A DNA stretch of 64,000 bases from the NCBI RefSeq assembly GCF_001375595.1, contig NZ_CVJQ01000001.1, positions 2,046,001 to 2,110,000 of the forward strand. Direction: 5' to 3'. Position 1 is the stretch's first letter; each line of letters opens with the position of its first letter. The position numbers and the translations under genes were made by a program. Shown here one piece after another: positions 30,443-39,533 of this stretch. Below the pieces are notes generated by a model that was given only the letters and a program-made list of their open reading frames with translations, did no database searches and was not told where the DNA came from. The DNA is from Phenylobacterium immobile (ATCC 35973). Lineage in GTDB: Bacteria; Pseudomonadota; Alphaproteobacteria; Caulobacterales; Caulobacteraceae.

Positions 30443-33213
30443 CAGGAGGTCGCCTTCAAGCGTCGGCGCAGCGCATCGCGCAGCTGCGCCATGGCGGGGG
30501 TCTCCAGGAATTGCCTCCCGATGGCGCGGAAGTCGACCTCCGGGTGCATGGCCCGAAGCGCGCGGTCGCCGGCCGCCGTCAGTTCGGCGCGACGACCTTG
30601 GCCAAAGCTCGCGGATTTGACGTGGTGGACGTAGACGTGGTCGGCGACGCAGAGACGATAGCCAGCCTTGGCGGCGCGCAGGCACATGTCGTTCTCCTCG
30701 CCGTAGCCCTCGGGGAAGGCGGCCTCGTCGAAGCCGCCGATCTCCTCGAAGACGCTGCGGCGGATCAAAGTGCAGAACCCGTTGAGGAGGGGCGTGTCGG
30801 GAAAGGCGTGCAGAGAAACGTCCCGGACCGCGTCGGCCATGTCCTGCACGGTCCAGCCCTGCGGCAGGCGATTGACCATCCAGCGGCCCGCCCCGTCGTA
30901 GAGCTCCGGCACCGACTGATAGGTCGCCGCATTGGACACTGGCCCGACGAGCGCGATCCGCGGATCGGCCGCGGCGACATCGAGCAGACCTTTGAGCCAC
31001 CCGTCGCTAACCAGCGTGTCGCTGTTCAGCAGCACGACCCAGTCTGCGGATGAACCCAGGACCGCGCGATTGGCGCTGGCGGTGTAGCCCAGGTTCTTAA
31101 GGTTACGGGTCAGCCGCATCCACGGCTTGTCGTCGATGAAGGCCTCGATGCGGACGCGGCAGTCCTCATCGGAGCCGTCGTCGACGATCCGCACGGTGTG
31201 CGGCACCGTCGTGCGCCGCGCGAGCGAATCCAGGCAGGCGAGAACCTCCTCGGTGGCGTTGTGCACGCAGACGGCGACTTCGACGCTGCCCTTAAGCTCC
31301 GGCCAAGTCCAACGCGGCGTCGGCATGCGCGCCGCGGCGATGGCGCCGGTCTCGGGCTCGGCCTTCAAGGCGACAGGCGTCAACCAGGCCTCAACGCCGC
31401 GGATCAGCCCCACCTGGGCGAGGATGCGACTGTCCTCGAGCTGGACCGGCGGCGGCGGCGCTTCCGGCGCGCGCTCAGCGCTCTCCAACCGCACGCCTCG
31501 AATCTGCATGGCCAGCGACTGACGCACGGCGAAGCCGAGGAAATATTCGCTGGACAGATGTTCGCTGTCGTCGACGTGGAGCATGTCCGGCTCGACGACA
31601 AAGCCAAAGGTCTGGGTCCGCCACTGACGCGAAAGAAGAACCTGGCGGGCGATCACCACCACCGGCGTCTCGAATTCGCGAACCTCCTGACCGACGCGGC
31701 GCAGCGTCCGCCGAAACAGCAGGACCTGGCCGACGAGCAGCCATTGCCGATCCAGCAGGTGGTGGTCGCCGGGCGATTCGCCGACGTCGCCAGCCCGCGC
31801 AGTGAAGGTGACCTGGAAGCGACCTTCCAGGCGAACAGGCTGCAGCTTGATCTCCAGCCGACAACCCTCGGGGGTGGCCGGCGCGGAGATCGACAGTCCC
31901 CATTCGGGGACGCGGACTGAGGGGTCAGGCGCTGGAACGGCGGCGAAATACGCCGGGACGTCGGTCTTGTGTTTGTAGAACCACCAGCCTTCGGCGGTTT
32001 CAAAATGGGTGCGCGCTTCGCGGCCCGAGATGCCATTGGGCCAGTGCTGCAAATCGCCATTCACCAGCAGGTTGAACCCAGGCGCCAGGCCCCGCGACAT
32101 CATCTGCTCGAACCGGCCCTCGCCATCGTCGCCGCAGGCGACGCCGGCTAACTCAAGATAGCCGGGCTGGCCCGTCAGCGCCCGAGCGGAGACGCGGAAG
32201 GTCAGGGTCGGACCCGCGGCGCCGGAGAGCGGCGCGACGCCCTGCCGGAAACCCCAGTCGGCGTCGCAGACCGAACGGGTCGCCGCCACGACGGTCTCGC
32301 CGTCCAGCAGAGCGAGTTCGACCTCGACCAGCCGTGAGGCGCGGCCGAACAGGCCGAGCGCCAGCGCCTCCGCCTCGCCTTCCCGGCGCGGCGTGGCGAC
32401 CCGCTGCTCAAGGATTGGGGTGAAAGCCTCATGGTCGACCCGCACCGACAGGGTCGCGCCGGAGAGGCCGCGGCGATCCCGCACCTCTGGCGCGAATGCG
32501 TAGGCGCCGCGCCGGATCTCGGCGGCGAGCAGCGTCCAGCCGGCGGGACCCTCGGCGGTCCAGTGGGCGAAGTCGCTGTTGACGCTCAACCGCGCGCCTT
32601 CGGTGTGACGAACCCGCAGATTCTCGGCCAGGACCACGCCATCCGCCGTCAAGACGGCTGCGGCGACGTCTGTTGCGGCGACTCCCGGCGGCAGGTTGAA
32701 GCGCGCCGCGCCGTCCCGAACCGCCGCGGTCAGCCGCGCAATCTCCGGCCCTGCCGGATCCTGCAGGATGATCGTCAGTCCATAGCCGTTGGGCAGCACG
32801 ACGACCGGGCCGAACCCGACCGTGCATTCGTCGCCCTTAGCCTCGAGCCATCCCTGCAAAGGCGGGAACACGGCCTCCACGCCCGCCGCACGAACGACGG
32901 CGCCATGACGGGCCAATTCCAGAGGGCTGCGGCCCGGCGTGCGCAGGATGAAGCTGGCGGCGCGGCCGGCGGCCACCCGTTCGAAAGACATCTGGTCTGA
33001 GGACAAGGGCGCGCCATCGAGCCAAATCTCGATGGGGCCCGCGAAATCGGCTGGCGCGCCGCTGACGACGCACTCGGCCGCAGTCGGCGTCAGACGCCGG
33101 ATTTCCGGCCGTGGACGGATCGTCGCCGCGTCATCCTCGCCTCTCGCCTCGGCCATCAAGCCCCCGATCACCGCGCCCGCTCTCCCCGCAGCCGCGCCGC
33201 CTTCCCGGCTCAA
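30442..33213 (-). CDS. Large multidomain GT2 glycosyltransferase with N-terminal carbohydrate-binding-like domains
   Basis: This 923-residue protein carries a C-terminal GT2 domain of about 280 residues: VAVCVHNA, VDDGSDED, the metal-binding strand LLNSDTLVSD and GGFDEAAFPEGYGEENDMCL. The preceding 640 residues are beta-rich, including a region starting FNLLVNGDLQHWPNG that resembles a jelly-roll carbohydrate-binding module. The listed start is a TTG overlapping the upstream stop (TTGA); an ATG at 33156 preceded by GGGGG is an alternative. It is coupled to the GT4 gene downstream. Confidence 0.85.
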   Translation of the reverse strand: MSREGGAAAGRAGAVIGGLMAEARGEDDAATIRPRPEIRRLTPTAAECVVSGAPADFAGPIEIWLDGAPLSSDQMSFERVAAGRAASFILRTPGRSPLELARHGAVVRAAGVEAVFPPLQGWLEAKGDECTVGFGPVVVLPNGYGLTIILQDPAGPEIARLTAAVRDGAARFNLPPGVAATDVAAAVLTADGVVLAENLRVRHTEGARLSVNSDFAHWTAEGPAGWTLLAAEIRRGAYAFAPEVRDRRGLSGATLSVRVDHEAFTPILEQRVATPRREGEAEALALGLFGRASRLVEVELALLDGETVVAATRSVCDADWGFRQGVAPLSGAAGPTLTFRVSARALTGQPGYLELAGVACGDDGEGRFEQMMSRGLAPGFNLLVNGDLQHWPNGISGREARTHFETAEGWWFYKHKTDVPAYFAAVPAPDPSVRVPEWGLSISAPATPEGCRLEIKLQPVRLEGRFQVTFTARAGDVGESPGDHHLLDRQWLLVGQVLLFRRTLRRVGQEVREFETPVVVIARQVLLSRQWRTQTFGFVVEPDMLHVDDSEHLSSEYFLGFAVRQSLAMQIRGVRLESAERAPEAPPPPVQLEDSRILAQVGLIRGVEAWLTPVALKAEPETGAIAAARMPTPRWTWPELKGSVEVAVCVHNATEEVLACLDSLARRTTVPHTVRIVDDGSDEDCRVRIEAFIDDKPWMRLTRNLKNLGYTASANRAVLGSSADWVVLLNSDTLVSDGWLKGLLDVAAADPRIALVGPVSNAATYQSVPELYDGAGRWMVNRLPQGWTVQDMADAVRDVSLHAFPDTPLLNGFCTLIRRSVFEEIGGFDEAAFPEGYGEENDMCLRAAKAGYRLCVADHVYVHHVKSASFGQGRRAELTAAGDRALRAMHPEVDFRAIGRQFLETPAMAQLRDALRRRLKATS

Positions 33214-35300
33214 TTAACAGACTCCTTCAGCGATGACATTGGCCTTCTCGCCGGCGCATTCGCCCGTTGCTCGGCCAGCCGCGTCTCAATAGCCGCAGCG
33301 ATCCGGTGCGCCGCGGGGCCCGGCAGGAAGGCGCGCGCGAGGAAGGCCTCATTGGTCCGAAGCAACTTCGCCTCCGGCGCCCCCAGGAAGCGAAGAAAGT
33401 CTTCAGCTGACTGAAGAACCGGGAGCGGGGCGTAGGCCGAGAGATCAAGGCCGTAGCCGAACAAGGCCACGGGCCTGCCCGCCCGCGCGGCGTCCACCGC
33501 CACCGTCGACGGTGTCGTCGCCACCCGATCGGCGTCTGCCATAAGCGCTTGGGCGGTGTAGGGCTCCCACTGAGGGTCGCGCGGGTCGATCAGCAGGATG
33601 TTGCGGCCGCGGGGCGCCGACAGCGGATGACGGGTCAGCCAGCGGCCGGCATGGTGCGGCTTCAGCAGGAAAAGCGTGTCTGGGGCGGCGGCGGCGGCGG
33701 CGGCTATGTCGGTCAGCACGCGCGCGCGCCAGGCGTCATCGTAGCGCTCCCAATGCAGGTTCTCGAAGACCGCGACGCGCGCCGTCCACGGCCCGTGAGG
33801 CCAGGCCAGGCGACCAGCCGCCAGAGCCGGTGATTTCGGATCGCCGAGCGGTCGTACAGCCGAGCGGGTCTGTGCGGTCACCCAGTTCGGCAAGGCCGCC
33901 GCTGGCCCCCAGGTGAAGACGCGATCGGCCCCGAAGTCTACAGCCGCGCCGCCCTGCCGATAGGTGAGGCCGATATTCTCGAAGCCATGCTGCAGCGAGA
34001 ACGCCGGCAGTCCGGCCGCGATAGCGCGATCGGTCAGCCCTCGCCCCGCCCTGTGCGCCTCGACGCTGGCGTCGGCGGCGACCAGCACGCCGGCCGACTG
34101 ATCCAGACCCGGCGCTTCGCCCCGGATCGCCGCTTCCCGAGAGATCGTCTCGACCTCGAAGCCGGCGGCGCCAAGTCGGGCGAAGGTGCGGGGCGATTCT
34201 GCGCGCAACCAATCGGAGACCGCGATCCGCAGGCTGAGCGCGCCCCGCGCCTTAAGGGCCTCCACAACGGGGGCCATGACGTCGAGATCCTGCGCCAGGT
34301 CGAAGAAGGCGAGTAGCTGGGGCGGTTGCATAGTGACGGGCCTTGACCTGCCGCCCGAAAAGGCGCGATCGAGCGCCGCGCCCCAGGACAGGGCGACACG
34401 CGCCGGCGACTGTCGCTCAGCCTGCAGACTAGCCGCGGAGATCGCCGCCGCACGTGCTTCATGACCGCCAGCCAGCGCCCGATCCAGGCCCCGATCCCAG
34501 TCGCCGATCACGCCAAGATTTGCGAGGCCGTCAAGGGAGGGATGCGAGCTGGCCGTGAACGGCGCAGCGGCCATCAGGGCGGAACGGGCCCAGATGGCGG
34601 GTCGGTCCGAGCCAAGCGGCGCCCGGCCATAGGCGATGGCGACGCCGCACGCCGTTTCGAGAGCGGCTAGGCCAAGCACCCCCTCGGGCCCAAGGCGCAA
34701 GCCAGCGAGTCCGATATCGGCGAGGTCCACGCGCTCAGGATCGCTGATGAAGAGTTCGATCGTGACGTGGTGGCGCGCGCGCGCGCGCGCCAAGGCGGGA
34801 GCGACGACCGCAAGCCCATCGGCGTCACCGACCACCAGCAAGGCCCCCGGGCTGGGCGCCTGGTCATCGATCGCGTCGACTTCCGCGCCGAGCGCGCCGC
34901 GCACGAGCAAGTCCTCCGCTCGCCTCGCGCCCAATCCGCGGGCGGCGATCACCGAGAGGCCCAGCGGCGCTGGATAGCGCGAGGCCAACGAAGCATCCTC
35001 CCGCGCGACGATAAGCGGCGCGCCAAGGCGGGCCAGACGCTCCAGGTCGCCGGCGCCGAGGCCGCCCACCGGCTGGACGGCGACGCGGCCCGCAAAGGTC
35101 TCGATCAGGCCAAGGTCGACGTCGGTCAGCGCGCCCTCGGCCATCAACACGAGAACCGCGCCGGCGCTCGCGTCGAGGTCAGCGCTGGTGGTCAGCCGGA
35201 TGTTGCGCCCCGCCTGCGCCAGCACCGCCGGGTAGAGCGCCGTCCTTTCGGCAAGCCCGAGGCCGCGCCAGTGGTCGGGCAGTTTCCAGAAGACGTTCAT
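33210..35300 (-). CDS. GT-B-like capsule/teichoic-type polymerase or transferase
   Basis: This 696-residue protein has a C-terminal half (from about residue 320) that resembles CDP-glycerol glycerophosphotransferases and related capsule transferases. Examples are LLAFFDLAQDLDVMAPVVEAL, PAFSLQHGFENIGLTY, the FLLKPHHAGRW histidine pair and the STVAVDAARAGRPVAL donor region. The N-terminal half is less clear and may be a second degenerate GT-B domain (ALLVVGDADGLAVVAPALA). A (GC)9 repeat lies in the coding region at 34773-34790. The stop overlaps the next gene's start. Confidence 0.7.
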   Translation of the reverse strand: MNVFWKLPDHWRGLGLAERTALYPAVLAQAGRNIRLTTSADLDASAGAVLVLMAEGALTDVDLGLIETFAGRVAVQPVGGLGAGDLERLARLGAPLIVAREDASLASRYPAPLGLSVIAARGLGARRAEDLLVRGALGAEVDAIDDQAPSPGALLVVGDADGLAVVAPALARARARHHVTIELFISDPERVDLADIGLAGLRLGPEGVLGLAALETACGVAIAYGRAPLGSDRPAIWARSALMAAAPFTASSHPSLDGLANLGVIGDWDRGLDRALAGGHEARAAAISAASLQAERQSPARVALSWGAALDRAFSGGRSRPVTMQPPQLLAFFDLAQDLDVMAPVVEALKARGALSLRIAVSDWLRAESPRTFARLGAAGFEVETISREAAIRGEAPGLDQSAGVLVAADASVEAHRAGRGLTDRAIAAGLPAFSLQHGFENIGLTYRQGGAAVDFGADRVFTWGPAAALPNWVTAQTRSAVRPLGDPKSPALAAGRLAWPHGPWTARVAVFENLHWERYDDAWRARVLTDIAAAAAAAPDTLFLLKPHHAGRWLTRHPLSAPRGRNILLIDPRDPQWEPYTAQALMADADRVATTPSTVAVDAARAGRPVALFGYGLDLSAYAPLPVLQSAEDFLRFLGAPEAKLLRTNEAFLARAFLPGPAAHRIAAAIETRLAEQRANAPARRPMSSLKESVN
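34773..34790. repeat. (GC)9 dinucleotide repeat within a coding region
   Basis: Nine uninterrupted GC units encode alternating Ala and Arg (ALARARAR) inside the 696-residue transferase. Dinucleotide runs of this length are slippage-prone, so gain or loss of a unit would switch the gene off. Confidence 0.85.
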
Positions 35301-35301
35301 G

Positions 35302-37662
35302 TCAGGCGCCGAGGGCGGCGGCGCGAGCCCGCGCCGCCCACTCCGTGAGCCGCTGGTGATCGGGTTCCGCGACCAACAGGGCCTGAAACTCTTCGACGAG
35401 CTCCAGCATCGCGGCGCGGCCGCGCTCGCGAGCGCGGTAGGCGCGTAGGCCGACCTCGTTGGCCTGGGCGAGAAGGCCAGGCTCGATCGTCAGCTCCGCC
35501 ACGCCCGTCTCGGCCGGCGCGACCCGTTCGCGCAGCAGGCCCGGGACCATGCCGCGCCCAGCGGCGGCGCTTTGCAGGATGATGCGCGCGCGCAGGATCG
35601 CGGCCTGGCCCGCGCCGTCAGCATCTTCCCGCGCCTCGCCCGTCGCTGTCAGATGGCCGAGATGAAGGTGCACGAGACGCTCGCCCGCGGCCCTGACCAT
35701 CAGGTCCGCCCAGGCCAGTCGATCACCGTAGCCCGCGGCGTCCAGGCCGCCGAGGCGATCGAAGACCGCACGTGAGACGGCGGCCAAGCGGACCGCGGCG
35801 GCGGGCACGCTACGGACCAGGCCCGCGAAGGCGTCGTCCATCTCGAGCTCGAAAGGCGGGGCGAAGGCGTGCGATTGTGACAGCCGCAGCCCATGGGACA
35901 CTCGACCTGCAGCATCGCGCATGGCGCATCCGACCGCGCACACGCCAGGCTCGAGACACCAAAGCGCCAGCTGCTCCAGCGTCAGCGGGTCGTCCAGGCG
36001 GACGCCAGCATCGAAGAACATCAGACCGTCGCCACGCGATTCCGCGACGGCGGCGTTGACCAGGTCGGCCCAATTCCGGGCTTCCTCACCCGCCGCCGCC
36101 TGGACGACCCTCACATTGGCGACGCCGAACAGGCCGCGCGCCATGTCCAGCAACGCCGGCGCGATGGGCGAACGATCGACCATCACGATCTCGATCCGAC
36201 CGCTGACGCTCTGACCCGCCGCCGAGCGCAGGCTGCGTTCAGCATCGGCGGCGCGCGCCGCATTGGTGAGGATCAGGCTGATCACCCGCGCCCGGCGTTG
36301 CGGCAGGACGAGGAACGGCGCCGGCGAACCCACCGGGGCGGGCGCCACGACAGCATCGGAACCCGCTTCGACCAGGAGATTTTGGCAAAGGGCGGCTGAC
36401 TCGGCCGACACAGCCGGGGCCGGCGCAAGCGCACTGGTCAGGGCCTCCGGACGGCGCGTCCATACAAGGTCCTGCCCGGCCAGCCAGAAGGTGAGCGGAT
36501 GCAGGTCGCCGCCGGCGAGGCTCGCCAGCACTTCCGGCGGCGCCTTGGCCACATGCTCGCCGCGAACAGCGAAGGCGGTGTCGGTCATGGCCCCCTGCCG
36601 CAGGGTCGGGACATCGAAGGCGCCGCGGCGCAGTGTCCATCCTGGGCTGCCGGCGCGCGCGTGATCGGCGATGAAACGATCCCAGACCACGACGTCAGCG
36701 AAGCGTTCCTGCCGGGCGAGCGCAGCCAGCATCGAAGGGTGGGGAATGTCGTCCGGCCGGGCGAAAACAACATAGGCGCTCGCGCTGGCGGCTTCGACGA
36801 CGGCGACGGGATCGGCGCCGACCAGCGCCCGTCCGGCGCCGGGATGGGACTGGAGCCCCCAGGCGCGTTCCGCCAGACACCCCTCGCCGCCGCCGGGCAG
36901 CACGATCAACGCACCCGCAAGGACGTCTTCGCGGTCGAGCCGCAGCCGTTCATGATTCAGCCGGCGAATGAAGCGTAGCAGGCGCAGGTCGATGGGTTCG
37001 GCGGACACAGCCATGTGCTCGAACGGCAGGCTGCCCAGCAACTCATACTGGGCCGCGTCGAGGTAGCCGCGAAACTGCTCCGGCCCCGTAATTGGGGGCG
37101 ACAGGCGCAGGACGCCGCCGGGCAGGGGCTCGGTCTGACCGACGACACGGACCACCAGTTCAGCCTCACCGATCGCGGCCAGTGCGGAGACGTCGAGGCT
37201 GAAGCCGCATGGCGGACCGCTGGGGGCGCCTTCATGCATGCGATTTGCGACCGCGGAGGCGGCGACCCGGCCGTTGCGCAGGACCTCGATCTCAATGGGC
37301 CGCCCATCGGAGGCGCGCGCCCACCCGGTGACCGTCGACGGCCCCAAGAGGCCCGCGATCCCTTCCACCGTCACGACAGCCTCGCCCGAGGCTAATAGGC
37401 CGCCATCCCAAAGCACCGGCGAGCCGTCGAGCGTCTCGCCGTTCTCGAGGCGAACCTCGATGAAGCGCATCCGGGCGGCGGCGAGGTGTCCGGGCAGGCT
37501 CAGACTGAAAGCGGCGCGGCCTGCTTTGGCGGGCTCGGCCGTCGCCCGCGCCGCGACGACGTCGCCTTCGAGGACCGCTTCGACCACCGCGCCGGCGTAG
37601 CGTTCGACGAGCCACCCGCGGATTTCATCTCCCCGAATCTCAGTGACGGCGCCGACGCTCAT
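35302..37662 (-). CDS. Multidomain GT2-like glycosyltransferase with tandem GWA-type beta-sandwich domains
   Basis: This is a 786-residue protein. The first 200 residues contain two beta-sandwich-like units marked by IRGWLVERYAG and VTGWARASDGRPIEIEVLRNG. A long middle section follows, then a GT2-like domain from about residue 455 (SLILTNAARAADAERSL, MVDRSPIAP, MFFDAGVRLDDP, VFDRLGGLDAAGYGDRLAW). The usual DxD reads DAG, so metal binding may be altered. The ATG at 37662 overlaps the stop of the upstream gene (TGATG) and is preferred over an upstream start. Confidence 0.8.
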   Translation of the reverse strand: MSVGAVTEIRGDEIRGWLVERYAGAVVEAVLEGDVVAARATAEPAKAGRAAFSLSLPGHLAAARMRFIEVRLENGETLDGSPVLWDGGLLASGEAVVTVEGIAGLLGPSTVTGWARASDGRPIEIEVLRNGRVAASAVANRMHEGAPSGPPCGFSLDVSALAAIGEAELVVRVVGQTEPLPGGVLRLSPPITGPEQFRGYLDAAQYELLGSLPFEHMAVSAEPIDLRLLRFIRRLNHERLRLDREDVLAGALIVLPGGGEGCLAERAWGLQSHPGAGRALVGADPVAVVEAASASAYVVFARPDDIPHPSMLAALARQERFADVVVWDRFIADHARAGSPGWTLRRGAFDVPTLRQGAMTDTAFAVRGEHVAKAPPEVLASLAGGDLHPLTFWLAGQDLVWTRRPEALTSALAPAPAVSAESAALCQNLLVEAGSDAVVAPAPVGSPAPFLVLPQRRARVISLILTNAARAADAERSLRSAAGQSVSGRIEIVMVDRSPIAPALLDMARGLFGVANVRVVQAAAGEEARNWADLVNAAVAESRGDGLMFFDAGVRLDDPLTLEQLALWCLEPGVCAVGCAMRDAAGRVSHGLRLSQSHAFAPPFELEMDDAFAGLVRSVPAAAVRLAAVSRAVFDRLGGLDAAGYGDRLAWADLMVRAAGERLVHLHLGHLTATGEAREDADGAGQAAILRARIILQSAAAGRGMVPGLLRERVAPAETGVAELTIEPGLLAQANEVGLRAYRARERGRAAMLELVEEFQALLVAEPDHQRLTEWAARARAAALGA

Positions 37663-39347
37663 CACTTTCGGGGCGCCTTCGGTCCAGCGCCGACCAGGCG
37701 CCGCCAGAACCCTTGATCGCGCCACGCGCGCAGCGTCGCCTCGCGCGCTTCGGCTTCGGCGCGCAGGGTCTCGATCTCCCGTCCCGCGACGGACAGTTGC
37801 TCGCGCATCGCCTCAGCGGCGGCGTCAGCTTGCTCCGCAGCCCTGGCGGCGGCCGTCCGGCGCATCTCCAGAGCCGCTTCGAGGCCCGCGACACGGCCAG
37901 ACAGGCTCGCCCGCTCGACGGTCAGCGCATGGGCGTCGGCCAACGCGGCCGCCAGGGCGCTCGAAGCCTCAGCCTCGCGGCGCGCCGCCGCATCCAGCGC
38001 GGCGGCGACCTTGGCGCCGACCTCTTCCGCCAGGCGATGGGCCGCGCCTCGCCAACGGCCAGCATCGGCCTCGGCCCGCGCCAGGGCCGCTTTGGCTTCG
38101 GCGTGGCGCGCTTCCAGGTCCTCTAGCGCGTCGGCCGCGCCGCGCTCCGCCGCGAGCGCGCGCTTGAGATCTTCAATGTCGCGATCACGCGCGGTTAGGA
38201 GCGCCCCGGCGTCCATCTGGGCGCCGCGCAGCGCATCCACCTCAGCCTGCAACTCGGCGGTGCGGTGGTTGCCGCCCATCTCGTCGCTAAAGGTCTCGGC
38301 CGGAGTCTGCTCCTGGACTGGCGCCGGTTCCGGCGGCGTCGGCGTGTAAGGGGACGGCCTATCCGGGGACGGCGACGTGACGCGAGCCGCATTGAGCGCC
38401 GCAGCGGCCTCGTAGGCCTGAATACGGTAGACGCCGATGCGCTTCTGATTGCGGCGATCGATCTCAGCGTGAGCGCGCTCCACAGCCGCGACCTCTTCCC
38501 GCACCAGCGGAGCGATCTGGGCGGCCAGCCGATCCGCTCGCGCCAGGGTTTCATCCAAACGCTCCGCCGGCTTGGCGGCGTCCGGCTGGAGAGCGAGCGC
38601 GCCTAGCGCCGCAAAGGCGCGGTCGCACCATCGCGCGACGTTGTCCTCCGGGTCCGGGGAAACGGCCTGCATCTTCGTCGGCGCGGCCTTCCCGAACGCC
38701 TGATCGACCTCCGCCTCGACACTGTTGCTCCAGGCGGGCCACGCGAAGCCAAAGGCGGCAGCCGTGCGCGCCATGGCGCGGCGCCAGTCTTCGCAAACCG
38801 CCGGATCGGCCAGGATCAGCCGGCGCGAAGCGCGCGCGCCACGCTCTGCGTCAAGGGTGGCGCGCAGCCACGCGAGCGCCGCGGCCGTCTTGGAGCGACC
38901 GGCGGCGACCTCCGCCGCGATCGCCTCGCCCGGGTCGCCCGCCACCAGGATGAAGCACGGCTCGAATCCCGCGAGCGCCATGGCGCGCCGCCAAAGCGGG
39001 GCGAGCCGGGCGATACGCACGTCCTCGACGACGAACAAGCCTTCCCCGGCGAAGGTTTCGGAAAGCGCGATGCCGAGCCGCCGGGCGTAGGCCTCAGCCT
39101 CCTCGGACTCGAACCAAGCCCCGGGAAGCGGCGCCCATTCACTCCAGGCCGGTCCCAGAGATTCGACCGTCTCCGCTAAAATCGACGCGAAGGCGCCCGG
39201 CCGCGACGCCGCACCCAGATGCGCCGCCGACACGGCCAGCGCCCTAGCGCTGGAATGCGCAGGCCCCGTCACCAGCAGCCCGATCGGCCTGCGGCCGGCC
39301 GCCAAACGGAGATGGACTGCTGTCGGCCCTTGTAATGCTGACGCCAT
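37662..39347 (-). CDS. Degenerate P-loop (sulfotransferase-like) protein with long C-terminal coiled coil
   Basis: This is a 561-residue protein. The N-terminal third resembles sulfotransferase-family proteins, but the phosphosulfate loop is degenerate: it reads TGPAHSSAR at residues 27-35 where relatives have GxxRSGTS. From about residue 290 the sequence is almost all Ala, Glu, Arg and Leu with heptad spacing, predicting a coiled coil of about 230 residues with a proline break near residue 330. It ends FWRRLVGAGPKAPRK. A scaffold or length-sensing role in glycan assembly is possible; enzymatic activity is doubtful. Confidence 0.65.
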   Translation of the reverse strand: MASALQGPTAVHLRLAAGRRPIGLLVTGPAHSSARALAVSAAHLGAASRPGAFASILAETVESLGPAWSEWAPLPGAWFESEEAEAYARRLGIALSETFAGEGLFVVEDVRIARLAPLWRRAMALAGFEPCFILVAGDPGEAIAAEVAAGRSKTAAALAWLRATLDAERGARASRRLILADPAVCEDWRRAMARTAAAFGFAWPAWSNSVEAEVDQAFGKAAPTKMQAVSPDPEDNVARWCDRAFAALGALALQPDAAKPAERLDETLARADRLAAQIAPLVREEVAAVERAHAEIDRRNQKRIGVYRIQAYEAAAALNAARVTSPSPDRPSPYTPTPPEPAPVQEQTPAETFSDEMGGNHRTAELQAEVDALRGAQMDAGALLTARDRDIEDLKRALAAERGAADALEDLEARHAEAKAALARAEADAGRWRGAAHRLAEEVGAKVAAALDAAARREAEASSALAAALADAHALTVERASLSGRVAGLEAALEMRRTAAARAAEQADAAAEAMREQLSVAGREIETLRAEAEAREATLRAWRDQGFWRRLVGAGPKAPRK

Positions 39348-39360
39348 GCCCGCTCAATTC

Positions 39361-39387
39361 GCCTCGTTCGGCTCAGCCCGACGAGGC
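39361..39387. repeat. Inverted repeat in divergent intergenic region
   Basis: Arms GCCTCGT and ACGAGGC pair perfectly, with a wobble, one mismatch and two further GC pairs extending toward a five-base loop. It lies 13 bases upstream of the start of the minus-strand operon's first gene and 146 bases upstream of the plus-strand fusion gene. It may be an operator or a 5'-UTR hairpin. Confidence 0.45.
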
Positions 39388-39533
39388 ACGACATAGCGCG
39401 CCTGCGCGTTCGTCGTCGAGTTGCTTCAAGCGCGCGCATCCCAGCGGGTCTTGCTGCAGCTTCCCTTGTCAGTGGTGTGCGATCCAGCCAAGTTCCGCCC
39501 GCATCGTGCGCCCGCCGCCGCCAAGAGACTGAA

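Noticed and set aside
33210-35300. Possible KpsC or KpsS Kdo transferase
   Set aside because: It resembles CDP-glycerol-type transferases, but no KpsC/KpsS repeat architecture or motif could be recognised.
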